A DNA stretch of 64,000 nucleotides, from contig NZ_JAODIX010000028.1 in the NCBI RefSeq assembly GCF_026586675.1, positions 66,876 through 130,875 of the forward strand, read 5' to 3'. Of this stretch, positions 19,180 through 27,598 are shown piece after piece. The position numbers and the translations under genes are program-made. Position 1 is the first letter of the stretch; the number at the start of each line of letters is the position of its first letter. The notes under the pieces were generated by a model, which saw only the letters and a list, made by a program, of their open reading frames with translations, had not been told where the DNA came from and made no database searches. This DNA is from Halorubrum yunnanense (lineage in GTDB: Archaea > Halobacteriota > Halobacteria > Halobacteriales > Haloferacaceae).

Positions 19180-20616
19180 TCACCGGTCGAAGTCCACTTC
19201 GACGACGTTCTCGCTCACGTGGAGGTAGGTGATGGGGTTCTGACCGGCGCCGCCGGTGATCGTGATATCGCGACCCAGCAGCGACGCGTCGTGTTCGATA
19301 CTGAATGCATTACTCTGAGTGGTCAGGCTGTTGAACGCGAATCCACCGCGGAGATCGACGGCCCCGTTCAGGTTGGTGTCCGAGTTCGGCGCGTACACGA
19401 CCGCGTCGATGGTAATGTTTCCCTGCGCGTCTTCGAGGAAGTGCTCGCGAACGTAGAACTGGTTTCGGAACGATTCCGGCTCTGGACTAACGGTTCCGAC
19501 CGAGGTTCCGCCGCTTGCGTACACGCTGCCGTTGACGTAGTATTTCACCGTTCCGTCGCCGGAGTCGATCACTTCGATCTGCTTTCCGTTGAGATCGAGG
19601 TCACCGTCAATGGCGATAGTGACGTTTCCGTTCGACGTGTTGATCGAAACGTTCTGATCGAGCGTCGTGTCGCCCGCCGCGTAGTACGTCCCCGCCTCGC
19701 ACGGCGACGCGTCGACGCACTGCTGGGTGAAGTTCTTCGATTCGGTGGTATTCTCCACGTTGGAGTCGATCAGCGACTCGATACCGGGGTGACTATCTCC
19801 AACTGAGTACTCTGCTTCGTCGAGACCGCTGTTCCCGCCACCGTTTCCGTTCCCCGACCCGTGAGTGTACCCGCCGCCGCCGAGCGAGATGGCCCGATCG
19901 AACGCCACCTCGTCCGGCACCACCAGCCGGGCCGTCGTCGTCTGGTTCGCGTCGTCCTTCGTCACGTCGCCGTCGGCGCGCTGGCTGAAGAAGTCGTACC
20001 ACCCCTCGTAGTACTCGCTTTGCACCTCAACGACAACCGTCCCGTTCTGCAGCGGGTTCCCGGGAGCGTCGACGGCACCGGGGTCGCCCGTCGCCCGCCG
20101 GACGACGCCGGTCCCGCTCGACGGGGTCGACTCGTCGCCGGTCAGCCGGACCACGGGGAACGTGAGGGTGCTCTCGCGGTAGTGGTACTCCGGCGGCGAT
20201 ATCATCCGCCCGTGGCCGTTCCGGCCGGCCCAGACGCCGCCGCCCTGGAGCGCGACGGTCCGCTCCTCGCCGACGTACTCCAGGGTGCCGATCGACTCGT
20301 TGTACGTCACTTCCGTCTCGTTCGGCCGTTCGACGCGCACCTCCACCCGTCCGGCGTCCTCGTCGAGCCGAAGCCGTCCGCCGTCGACGCGGCCGAGGTC
20401 GAACCGCCGAGCGTCCGTCTCGCCGAGGGCGACGAGGCTCGACTGGGAGCTGAGCTGAGACATCCCGTTCTCCACGCTCGACGAGCGCGCCTCGTCCGTG
20501 ACCAGCCCGAGCGCCGCGCTCCCCGTCGCGACGGTGACCGTCACGGCGGCGATCGTGATCCCCAAGAGGAGCACGGCGCCGATGACCTCGCTTTGGGCGC
20601 GGTCACCGCTGTTCAT
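19180..20616 (-). CDS. Pilin-like envelope protein with class III-type N-terminus (DUF7289-like)
   Basis: A 478-residue surface protein. Its N-terminus has a short polar head followed by RAQSEVIGAVLLLGITIAAV, the archaeal type IV pilin pattern in which a prepilin peptidase cuts before the hydrophobic H-domain. The rest is beta-rich, with N-glycosylation sequons (NET, NES, NQT, NTT), a Gly/Asn-rich hinge near 255-270, and one cysteine pair near residues 307-312. Much longer than a structural pilin, it is more likely a minor or tip subunit, or a pilin-anchored surface protein. The family name is from memory. Confidence 0.75.
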   Translation of the reverse strand: MNSGDRAQSEVIGAVLLLGITIAAVTVTVATGSAALGLVTDEARSSSVENGMSQLSSQSSLVALGETDARRFDLGRVDGGRLRLDEDAGRVEVRVERPNETEVTYNESIGTLEYVGEERTVALQGGGVWAGRNGHGRMISPPEYHYRESTLTFPVVRLTGDESTPSSGTGVVRRATGDPGAVDAPGNPLQNGTVVVEVQSEYYEGWYDFFSQRADGDVTKDDANQTTTARLVVPDEVAFDRAISLGGGGYTHGSGNGNGGGNSGLDEAEYSVGDSHPGIESLIDSNVENTTESKNFTQQCVDASPCEAGTYYAAGDTTLDQNVSINTSNGNVTIAIDGDLDLNGKQIEVIDSGDGTVKYYVNGSVYASGGTSVGTVSPEPESFRNQFYVREHFLEDAQGNITIDAVVYAPNSDTNLNGAVDLRGGFAFNSLTTQSNAFSIEHDASLLGRDITITGGAGQNPITYLHVSENVVEVDFDR

Positions 20617-20769
20617 ACGCGAGATTCACCAGCGAACTATTTAAATACCCACCGCCGGGAATCAGTTCTGATACGTCGGGACGACTCGCCTCCGGGGCAG
20701 TTCCGGCGAGATCCCGTCTTCGTCCGGAACGGCGGGGCTATTAAGTCCGGGCGACGACGACCGAGACGT

Positions 20770-21723
20770 ATGTGGCGCCCCTGGGGTGACGGCGAGAAGG
20801 CTCGCTTCCAGCGGGCCGCAGGGGTGAACGTCCTCGGCAACGCGGTGAAGATCGCCGTCGAGGGCGCGGCCGGACTCCAGTTCGGGAGCGTCGCGCTCGT
20901 CGCCGACGCCGCCCACTCCGTCGCGGACCTCGTCGCCAGCGGGGTCGTGTTCGTCTGGGGAGGCTCCCGGTACGACGACGCCGACGAGACCCATCCGCAC
21001 GGCCACCAGCGGATCGAGCCGCTGACGGCGCTGTTCGTGGGCGCGACCATCGTTCTCCTCGGGGTCCTTCTCCTCCGGGAGTCGGTCGTCGGGCTGGTCG
21101 GCCCTCACGACGTCGCCGCGAGCCCGGTCCTCGTCGCCGCGCTGCTGTTCGCGCTGGCCGACATGTACCTCCTCTATCGGTACACGGAGTTCGCGAACGA
21201 GACGCTGGGATCGACGGCGCTCACCGCGCTCGCGGCCGACTGCCTCAACGACATCTACACCACCGTCGCGGCGCTCGCGGGCGTGTTCGGCGTCTTCCTC
21301 GGCTACCCGATACTCGACTCGGTCGCCGGCGCGCTGGTCAGCCTCCTCGTCGTCTACCAGGGCGTCGAGATCGCCCGCGAGAACGTCACCTACCTCGTCG
21401 GCGGGGCGCCACCGGCCGGGGACCGCGAGCGCGTCACCGAAGCGCTCCGCGAGCACCCGGCCGTCGAGGGCGTCCACGACCTGACGGTGTTCTACGACGG
21501 GACCGACCTGGAGGTCGAGGTCCACGTCGAGGTCGACGGCGAGATGACGCTCCGGGAGGCCCACAACCTCGAGACGCGGCTCGTCACCCGGCTCCGCGAG
21601 TTGGAGAACGTCGGCGACGTCCACGTCCACCTCGACCCGTCCGGCCTCGGCGAGTGGAAGGACGCCGAGGACGCGGCCGGCGGTCCCGGTCCGGCCCCCA
21701 AACCGGGGAGCCGAGGCGACTGA
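20770..21723 (+). CDS. Cation diffusion facilitator (CDF) metal transporter
   Basis: A 317-residue membrane protein with about six helices and a C-terminal cytosolic ferredoxin-like domain (about 215-295) typical of CDF zinc/iron/manganese exporters. Metal-site motifs are visible: DAAHSVADLVAS in helix 2 and ADCLNDIYTTVAAL in helix 5, with a His-rich HPHGHQR loop between helices 2 and 3. The metal cannot be settled from sequence. The ATG at 20770 follows a TATA-like CTATTAAGT by about 28 bp. The open frame continues upstream only as a shadow of the pilin-like gene. Confidence 0.93.
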   Translation: MWRPWGDGEKARFQRAAGVNVLGNAVKIAVEGAAGLQFGSVALVADAAHSVADLVASGVVFVWGGSRYDDADETHPHGHQRIEPLTALFVGATIVLLGVLLLRESVVGLVGPHDVAASPVLVAALLFALADMYLLYRYTEFANETLGSTALTALAADCLNDIYTTVAALAGVFGVFLGYPILDSVAGALVSLLVVYQGVEIARENVTYLVGGAPPAGDRERVTEALREHPAVEGVHDLTVFYDGTDLEVEVHVEVDGEMTLREAHNLETRLVTRLRELENVGDVHVHLDPSGLGEWKDAEDAAGGPGPAPKPGSRGD

Positions 21724-21804
21724 ATCGGTCGAGACGGGCGGAGCCAAGCCCGTCGGTCCCTCGCCCGCCGTGCGGGTTTTGCCCCTCGCGGCCCTACCGC
21801 TCGT

Positions 21805-22494
21805 ATGTTCGGACGCCGCTGGCTGGAGATGACGTGGCGCGACGGGCTGTTCTGCCACTGGCCGGTCGACCCCGCGGTCGTCGACGAGACCCTCCCCGAG
21901 GGACTCTCCGTCGCCACGCACGACGGCGACGCGTACCTCGGCGTCGTCGCGTTCGTGATGGACCGGATCCGACCGCGGGGGGTCCCGCTCGGGCTCTCGT
22001 TCCCGGAGCTCAACCTCCGGACCTACGTCGAGGGCCCGAACGGGCCCGGCGTCTACTTCTACAACCTCGACGCCGACGACCGGCTGGGCGTCGCGGTCGC
22101 CCGGCGGCTGTTCGCCCTGCCGTACTACCGCGCCGAGATGAGCGCGACCTCTGCCGGGGAGGACGACACCGTCCGGTTCCGGAGCCGCCGGACGCACCAC
22201 GGCGTCCCGAGCGCGGGATTTGACGCCACCTACGGGCCGGTCGGCGAGGCGTTCGCGGCCGAGCCGGGGTCGCTCGCGGCGTTCCTCGTCGAGAACTACC
22301 GATTTTACGCCGACGGGAACCGCCTCTACCGCGGCGAGATCGCTCACGACCCGTGGACGCTCCGCGAGGGGACCGCTGAGATCCGGGAGAACACGCTGTT
22401 CGAGGCGAACGGCTTCGAGCGCCCCGACGACGACCCGATCGTCCACTACGCGGAGCCGATCGACGTGACCGCGGACCGGCTCCGGCGGGCCTGA
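21805..22494 (+). CDS. YqjF/DUF2071 family protein
   Basis: A 229-residue soluble protein of the DUF2071 (YqjF) family. Family-like features are the opening MTWRDGLFCHWPVD, then SFPELNLRTYVEG, GVYFYNLDAD and PYYRAEM blocks in the expected order, and the full length of the domain. The fold is related to acetoacetate decarboxylase, but no reaction is established. It lies 81 bp after the metal transporter on the same strand and 122 bp before the PH-domain pair. Confidence 0.85.
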   Translation: MFGRRWLEMTWRDGLFCHWPVDPAVVDETLPEGLSVATHDGDAYLGVVAFVMDRIRPRGVPLGLSFPELNLRTYVEGPNGPGVYFYNLDADDRLGVAVARRLFALPYYRAEMSATSAGEDDTVRFRSRRTHHGVPSAGFDATYGPVGEAFAAEPGSLAAFLVENYRFYADGNRLYRGEIAHDPWTLREGTAEIRENTLFEANGFERPDDDPIVHYAEPIDVTADRLRRA

Positions 22495-22616
22495 GGAAGA
22501 CGGCCGAGGCGCCGACGGCGGCGGAACCGCCGGGCGACGCTTGTTTCGCCCGGACTTATACGTCGCCGTCGACAACGGCGGCGTATGACACGCGGACACG
22601 CGACGGGGGAGCCCCG

Positions 22617-23081
22617 ATGACGACACAGTCGCTGCACCCCCGCGTTCAGGTCGTGTGGGTCCTCCGCGCGGTGATCGTCGCCGCGGTGCTCTCCCTCCCG
22701 TTCGCCGGCGCGTTCTACCTCGGTCGCCTCCCGAGGTGGGCGCCGGCCGCCGCCGGCGGCGCCTTCCTCACCCTCGGCGTGGTCCACGCCGTGCTCAAGT
22801 ACCGGCGGTGGAGCTACGAGATCCGCGAGGACGCGCTGTACCTCGACCGCGGCGTGATTACGCAGGTCCGGACGACGGTACCGCTGGTGCGGATCCAGCA
22901 CGTCGACTCCCGGCGCGGGCCGGTCGAGCGGGGGGTCGGGCTCGCCTCCTGCGTCGTCTACACGGCCGGCTCGCGGGGGGCCGACGTCCGGATTCCGGGG
23001 CTCACCCCCGGCGGGGCGAGCGACCTCCGCGAGGAGCTGAAGCGACTAGCGATCCGCGCGGACGGGGAGGACGCGGTGTGA
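22617..23081 (+). CDS. Membrane PH-domain protein (YdbS-like)
   Basis: A 154-residue protein with two N-terminal helices (about 15-60) and one bacterial PH (bPH2/DUF304) domain, including the typical WSYEIREDALYLDRGVITQ and VPLVRIQHVD strand-turns. Its stop overlaps the GTG start of the next, larger PH-domain gene as GTGA. Equivalent YdbS-YdbT pairs in bacteria are membrane proteins of unknown function linked to envelope stress. Upstream is an 11-codon reading frame at 22585-22620 whose stop overlaps this ATG, with a TATA-like ACTTATACG before it. Confidence 0.85.
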   Translation: MTTQSLHPRVQVVWVLRAVIVAAVLSLPFAGAFYLGRLPRWAPAAAGGAFLTLGVVHAVLKYRRWSYEIREDALYLDRGVITQVRTTVPLVRIQHVDSRRGPVERGVGLASCVVYTAGSRGADVRIPGLTPGGASDLREELKRLAIRADGEDAV

Positions 23082-25228
23082 AGCTCGCGCCGCAGTCGGT
23101 CCCGTACCGCGCGCTCCAGAAGGTGTCGGGGTTCGTCGTGATCGCCTTCTTCATCGTCAACAGCAACGACTGGGGGCTCCCCGCGGCGGCCGCCGCCGGG
23201 GGCGCGATCCTCCTGGTCGCGCTCGCGTACGAGGTCGCCTACTACCGGCGGTTCGCGTACGAGCTCACGGCGGACACGCTCGACATCTCCTCCGGGGTGA
23301 TCTCGCGCCGCGAGCGGGAGATCCCCTACCGGCGGATCCAGAACGTCGACGTCAGCCAGAGCGTGATCCAGCGGGCGATCACGATCGCCGCGGTCGACCT
23401 CGAGACCGCCGGCGGCTCCTCCACCGAGGGGTCGATCCGGTTCGTCAAGCCGGACGAGGCGACCCGGATCCGACGCGAAGTCCAGCGCCGCAAGTCCGGC
23501 TCCTCGGCCGGCGAGGGCGGCGCGGTCGACGGGACCGCCGATGTGCGCGAGACCGCAGCCGCCGACCGCGACGCGGTCGGTCCGGAGGAGGAGGAGCTGT
23601 TCGCCATCTCGCCGGGCGAGCTCGCTCTCGTCGGCGCGCTGTCGTTCGACGGGCGGCTTATCGGGCTCCTGGCGTTCCTCAGTTCGGGGTCGGTCCCGGT
23701 GCTCTCGGGCTTTATCCCCGAGGCGTCGGCCGTCGCACTCACTGCGACCGCCATCGTCGCCGTCGGGGGACTGTTCCTCGTGTCCTGGGTCCTCGGGGCG
23801 GGGGTCGCGTTCTCGAACTACTACGGGTTCCGTCTCTCCCGGGCCGGTGACGAGCTCCGGTACGAGCGCGGGCTGTTCCGGCGCTACAGCGGCTCGATCC
23901 CGACCGAGAAGGTGCAGACGCTGACGGTCTCGGACAACCCGGCGAAGCGGGCCCTCGGCTACGCCAGCCTCTCGATCGAGACGGCCGGCTACGCGCCCGG
24001 CCAGTCCGGTGACGGCGGGAGTCAGGCGGCCGTTCCCATCGCGACGACCGACCGCGTCTACCGGCTCGCCCACGAGGTGGAGTCGTTCGGGACGCCGACG
24101 TTCTCCCGACCGCCGAAGCGGATCCGGTGGCGCTACGTCGTCCGGTACGCGATGGTCGTCGCGGTCCTCGTCGGGGTCGCCTTCGCGGTCGACTGGTACG
24201 TGACCCCCGACCTCCCGTGGTACGGGCCGGCCGTCCTCCTGCTGGCGGTGCCGCCGGCCGCGCACCTGAAGTGGAAGCACCGCGGCTACTGGCTCGGCGA
24301 CGACCACCTCCTCACGCGGAACGGGTTCTGGAGCCGGACCGTGACCGTCGTCCCGTACTACCGGATCCAGACCGTCATCGACAGCCGGACGATCTTTCAG
24401 CGGCGCTGGGACGTGGCGACGGTCGTCGCCGACACCGCCGGGAGCAGCTCGCTCGCCGGGACGTCCGCCGCCGCCGTCGACTTCGAGCTCGACGAGGCGA
24501 TCGAGCTCCGGGAGACGCTCCAGGAGCGGCTCCAGTCGTCGCTCGCGAGCCACCGCGACCGCCGGGACCGCTTCGAGTGGTTCGAGGGGGGCGTCGACGA
24601 GACGGTCGAGCCGAATCGCGACGCCGACGCCGCCGATGCCGCCGACGCCGCCGACGCCGACGCCGACGCCGACGTCGATAACGTCGACATCGCGGACGCC
24701 GAAGACCCCACCGAGCCCGCGGACACCGGATCCGCCGTCGGGGCCACCGACCCCGCGGAGAGCGCGGACGCCGCCGGAATTCCCGACGCCGACCGCGGTC
24801 GCGAGCGTACCGAGGCCCCTGTTGACGACGGCGCCGCCAGCGAGGACGTCGACGACGCCGATACCGACCACCCCGACGACGCCCACACCGACGACGCTGA
24901 GGACGCCCACACCGACGACGAGACAGGCACAGAGATCCCCGACGACGGCGTCATCCGCCCCGACTTCTCCACGAGCGATCGAGACTACTCCGAGCCCGCG
25001 GAGCGGATCGACACCGGCGACTACGCGGTGGACCGCTTCCCGTCGGACGCGGACGTGGCGCGTCGGGATGACGGACCGGAAGCGGAGACCGACGACTCGG
25101 CCGAGAGCGATGACTCGGCCGAGAGCGATGACTCGGCCGAGAGCGATGACTCGGCCGAGAGCGACGACTCGGCCGAGAGCGACGACTCGGCCGAGAGCGA
25201 TGACGAGACCGACGAGACCGAAAAGTAG
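23078..25228 (+). CDS. Large membrane PH-domain protein (YdbT-like) with acidic repeat tail
   Basis: A 716-residue protein with three helix-pair plus bPH2 modules (about 1-135, 185-340 and 345-490), seen as recurring YRRIQNVD, TEKVQTL and YYRIQTV strand motifs. A disordered acidic tail of about 220 residues follows, rich in Asp/Ala and ending in six DDSAES repeats. The GTG start at 23078 overlaps the stop of the YdbS-like gene by 4 bp. The tail's codons are nearly identical between repeats, so it is a recent expansion. Function of the pair is unknown. Confidence 0.85.
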   Translation: MKLAPQSVPYRALQKVSGFVVIAFFIVNSNDWGLPAAAAAGGAILLVALAYEVAYYRRFAYELTADTLDISSGVISRREREIPYRRIQNVDVSQSVIQRAITIAAVDLETAGGSSTEGSIRFVKPDEATRIRREVQRRKSGSSAGEGGAVDGTADVRETAAADRDAVGPEEEELFAISPGELALVGALSFDGRLIGLLAFLSSGSVPVLSGFIPEASAVALTATAIVAVGGLFLVSWVLGAGVAFSNYYGFRLSRAGDELRYERGLFRRYSGSIPTEKVQTLTVSDNPAKRALGYASLSIETAGYAPGQSGDGGSQAAVPIATTDRVYRLAHEVESFGTPTFSRPPKRIRWRYVVRYAMVVAVLVGVAFAVDWYVTPDLPWYGPAVLLLAVPPAAHLKWKHRGYWLGDDHLLTRNGFWSRTVTVVPYYRIQTVIDSRTIFQRRWDVATVVADTAGSSSLAGTSAAAVDFELDEAIELRETLQERLQSSLASHRDRRDRFEWFEGGVDETVEPNRDADAADAADAADADADADVDNVDIADAEDPTEPADTGSAVGATDPAESADAAGIPDADRGRERTEAPVDDGAASEDVDDADTDHPDDAHTDDAEDAHTDDETGTEIPDDGVIRPDFSTSDRDYSEPAERIDTGDYAVDRFPSDADVARRDDGPEAETDDSAESDDSAESDDSAESDDSAESDDSAESDDSAESDDETDETEK
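25091..25198 (+). repeat. Six 18-bp coding tandem repeats (DDSAES)
   Basis: Six uninterrupted units of GAYGACTCGGCCGAGAGC differ only at the third base of the first codon. They encode Asp-Asp-Ser-Ala-Glu-Ser in the disordered tail of the YdbT-like protein. Copy number is likely variable between strains. Confidence 0.95.
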
Positions 25229-25246
25229 CCCGCTGTCCGCGTCCGT

Positions 25247-26392
25247 CTACTCGTCGAGGAGCTGCTGCGCGATGGTGTTCCGCAGAACCTCGCTGGTGCC
25301 CTCGTAGATCTCCGAGAGCTTCGCGTCGCGGTAGAAGCGCTCGGCGGGGAAGTCCTTCGTGTAGCCGTAGCCGCCGTGGATCTGGATCCCCTCGTTGGCG
25401 ACCTCGCGGGAGATCTCGGAGGCGTACAGCTTCGCCTGCGCGGCCTCCTTGATGTAGTCGCCGCCGCGCATCTTCAGGTCCGCAGCCTCGTGCATCAGCA
25501 GCTCCGCGGCGCGGGCCTTCGTGTCCATGTCGGCGAGCTTGTGCTGGATCGCCTGGAAGTCGCTGATCGGGCGGTCGAACTGCTCGCGCTCCTGCGCGTA
25601 CGACGCCGCCTCGTCGAGCGCGGCCCGCGCGATGCCGACGGAGCGCGCCGCGATCGTGATCCGGCCGCCGTTCAGCGTTTTTAAGGCCTGCACGAACCCC
25701 TCGCCCTCCTCCCCGAGCCGTCGCTCCTCGGGGATCCACATGTCGTCGAAGCGGAGTTCGGCCGTGGGACACCCCTTGTCGCCGAGCTTGTCCTCTGTCC
25801 CCTCCACGATGAACCCGTCGTCCTCCTCGGGGCGGACGACGAACGAGGAGATCCCTTTCCGGCCCGCGTCGGGGTCGGTCTTCGCGAACAGGGTGACCGT
25901 GTCCGCGACGGAGCCGTTCGAGATCCAGAGCTTCCCGCCGTTGACGACGTAGCCGTCGCCGTCGGGTCCCGCGGTCGTCGACATGGCGGGCACGTCCGAG
26001 CCGGCCTCGGCCTCCGAGAGCGCGAACGCCCCGACGTCCTCGGCGGTGTTGAGCGCGGTGAGGTACGTCTCCTTCTGGCGCTCGTCGCCGAACTCGTACA
26101 GCATGTTGCCCGCGAGCGACGTGTGGGCGGCGACGACGGTCCCGAGCCCGCCGGAGCCGCGCGCGATCTCGGCGAGCCCGATCGCGTAGCTGTGATAGTC
26201 GAGCCCGGCGCCCTCGTACTCGACCGGGAACGGCATCCCCATGAGTCCCAACTCGGCCATCTCGTCGATCAGGTCGGCCGGGAACTCGTCCGTTTCGTCG
26301 ATCTCGGCCGCCCGCGGGACGACCTCCTCGTCGACGAACGCCGCGACGGTGTCGCGTATCTGACGCTGCTCCTCAGAGAGCGTGAAGTCCAT
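25247..26392 (-). CDS. Acyl-CoA dehydrogenase
   Basis: A 381-residue FAD enzyme that oxidises acyl-CoA to enoyl-CoA and passes electrons to ETF. The N-terminal helical domain, central beta domain (GAFALSEAEAGSDVPAM FAD block near 120) and C-terminal helical domain are all complete. The active-site glutamate is the Glu of LSEIYEGTSEV near residue 365, the standard position for short/medium-chain enzymes. It is convergent with the PH-domain gene (18 bp). Chain length or branched-chain preference cannot be read from sequence. Confidence 0.95.
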   Translation of the reverse strand: MDFTLSEEQRQIRDTVAAFVDEEVVPRAAEIDETDEFPADLIDEMAELGLMGMPFPVEYEGAGLDYHSYAIGLAEIARGSGGLGTVVAAHTSLAGNMLYEFGDERQKETYLTALNTAEDVGAFALSEAEAGSDVPAMSTTAGPDGDGYVVNGGKLWISNGSVADTVTLFAKTDPDAGRKGISSFVVRPEEDDGFIVEGTEDKLGDKGCPTAELRFDDMWIPEERRLGEEGEGFVQALKTLNGGRITIAARSVGIARAALDEAASYAQEREQFDRPISDFQAIQHKLADMDTKARAAELLMHEAADLKMRGGDYIKEAAQAKLYASEISREVANEGIQIHGGYGYTKDFPAERFYRDAKLSEIYEGTSEVLRNTIAQQLLDE

Positions 26393-26470
26393 GGCTACCC
26401 CTTCCCGCAGGAGAACTTAGCCGTTTCCACACGGTTGTTCACGCCCCCCGCTTCGCGCGTTCCACGAGGC

Positions 26471-26478
26471 TTTTTATG
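26471..26478 (+). promoter_or_regulatory. TATA box of the squalene/phytoene synthase gene
   Basis: TTTTTATG lies about 31 bp before the ATG at 26506. It decides the start: the in-frame ATG at 26476 is inside the TATA box and cannot be the initiator. Confidence 0.65.
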
Positions 26479-26505
26479 CGTTGTGCCGTAAGTGTCGGTA
26501 ACCGA

Positions 26506-27567
26506 ATGAGCGGACGAGCACACGGTCCCGTCGAGCCCGACCTCTCGTGGTGTCACGAGGCGGTCCAGGGCGTTTCCCGGACCTTCGCGCTGACGGTCGA
26601 CGTGTTGGAGGAGCCGATGGCCTCACAGATCTGCGTCGGATACCTCCTCTGTCGAGTCGCCGACACCGTCGAGGACGCCGGCCACATCCCCCCCGAGGCG
26701 CAGAGCGACGTGTTACGCACGTACCGCAACGCGGTCGACCCCGACTCGGACGTCGACATCGCGGAGTTCCGCGAGGCCGTCGACGAGTGGCTCCCGGCCG
26801 ACCGCGACGACGACTGGGACGTCGTCGCCGAGGCCCCGACGATCGTGGCGACGTTCGAGGACTTGGACTCCGAGGCCCGCGAGGCCATCGTCCCGCCCGT
26901 GCTGGAGATGGTCGACGGGATGGCGATGTTCGTCGACCGCCACGCCACCCAGGGGGGGCTCCGCATCGACGACCGCGACGAGCTGGAGCAGTACTGCTAC
27001 TACGCCGCCGGCACCGTCGGTAACCTCATCACGAACCTCCTCACCCGCGGCGACGTCGGGGAAGACCGCGCGCAGCGCCTCCGCGACACCGCCGAGGAGT
27101 TCGGGCTCCTCCTGCAGCTCGTCAACGTCTCGAAGGACGTGTACGACGACTACACGGAGGAGAACAACGTCTACCTCCCCGCCGAGTGGCTGGCCGACGA
27201 GGGGGTCGACCAGGAGCGCGTCGTCCACCCCGACAACCGGGAGCCCTCCGCCCGGGTCGTCGGCCGCACCGCGGAGTACGCCCGGTCGTTCCTCGACGAC
27301 GCGCAGGCGTACCTCGAGACGATGCCGCTCTCGCACGGGAACACGATGGAGGCGTGGACCGTCCCGTTCCTGCTCGCGGTCGGCACCCTCCGCGAGCTCA
27401 ACTCCCGCCCTGAGGACGCGCTCACCGAGACCGGCGTGAAGGTCTCCAGACAGGAGGTGTTCGCGGTGATGTCGGTCGCCGGCGACGCCGGCCGCGACTC
27501 GCTGGCCGACCTCCGGCGCACGATCGCCCGGACGCCGTTCCACCGGGCCGTCGAGCCGGCGGACTGA
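26506..27567 (+). CDS. Squalene/phytoene synthase family protein
   Basis: A 353-residue isoprenoid synthase that condenses two prenyl diphosphates head-to-head. Both Asp-rich motifs are present: CRVADTVEDAG near residue 50 and NVSKDVYDDYTEE near 210. The family block QYCYYAAGTVGNLITNLL lies between them, and VSRTFALTVDVL near the N-terminus is the substrate-binding Ser/Arg region. The pattern is closer to squalene synthase (C30) than to carotenoid CrtB, but I cannot separate the two with certainty. No other carotenoid genes are adjacent. It is convergent with the helicase gene. Confidence 0.85.
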   Translation: MSGRAHGPVEPDLSWCHEAVQGVSRTFALTVDVLEEPMASQICVGYLLCRVADTVEDAGHIPPEAQSDVLRTYRNAVDPDSDVDIAEFREAVDEWLPADRDDDWDVVAEAPTIVATFEDLDSEAREAIVPPVLEMVDGMAMFVDRHATQGGLRIDDRDELEQYCYYAAGTVGNLITNLLTRGDVGEDRAQRLRDTAEEFGLLLQLVNVSKDVYDDYTEENNVYLPAEWLADEGVDQERVVHPDNREPSARVVGRTAEYARSFLDDAQAYLETMPLSHGNTMEAWTVPFLLAVGTLRELNSRPEDALTETGVKVSRQEVFAVMSVAGDAGRDSLADLRRTIARTPFHRAVEPAD

Positions 27568-27598
27568 CGGATCCGGTCGGGTCCTTCGGTTTCTCTTC

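Noticed and set aside
25091-25198. 18-bp repeats as a CRISPR array
   Set aside because: No spacers: the units are contiguous and in frame with the YdbT-like gene.
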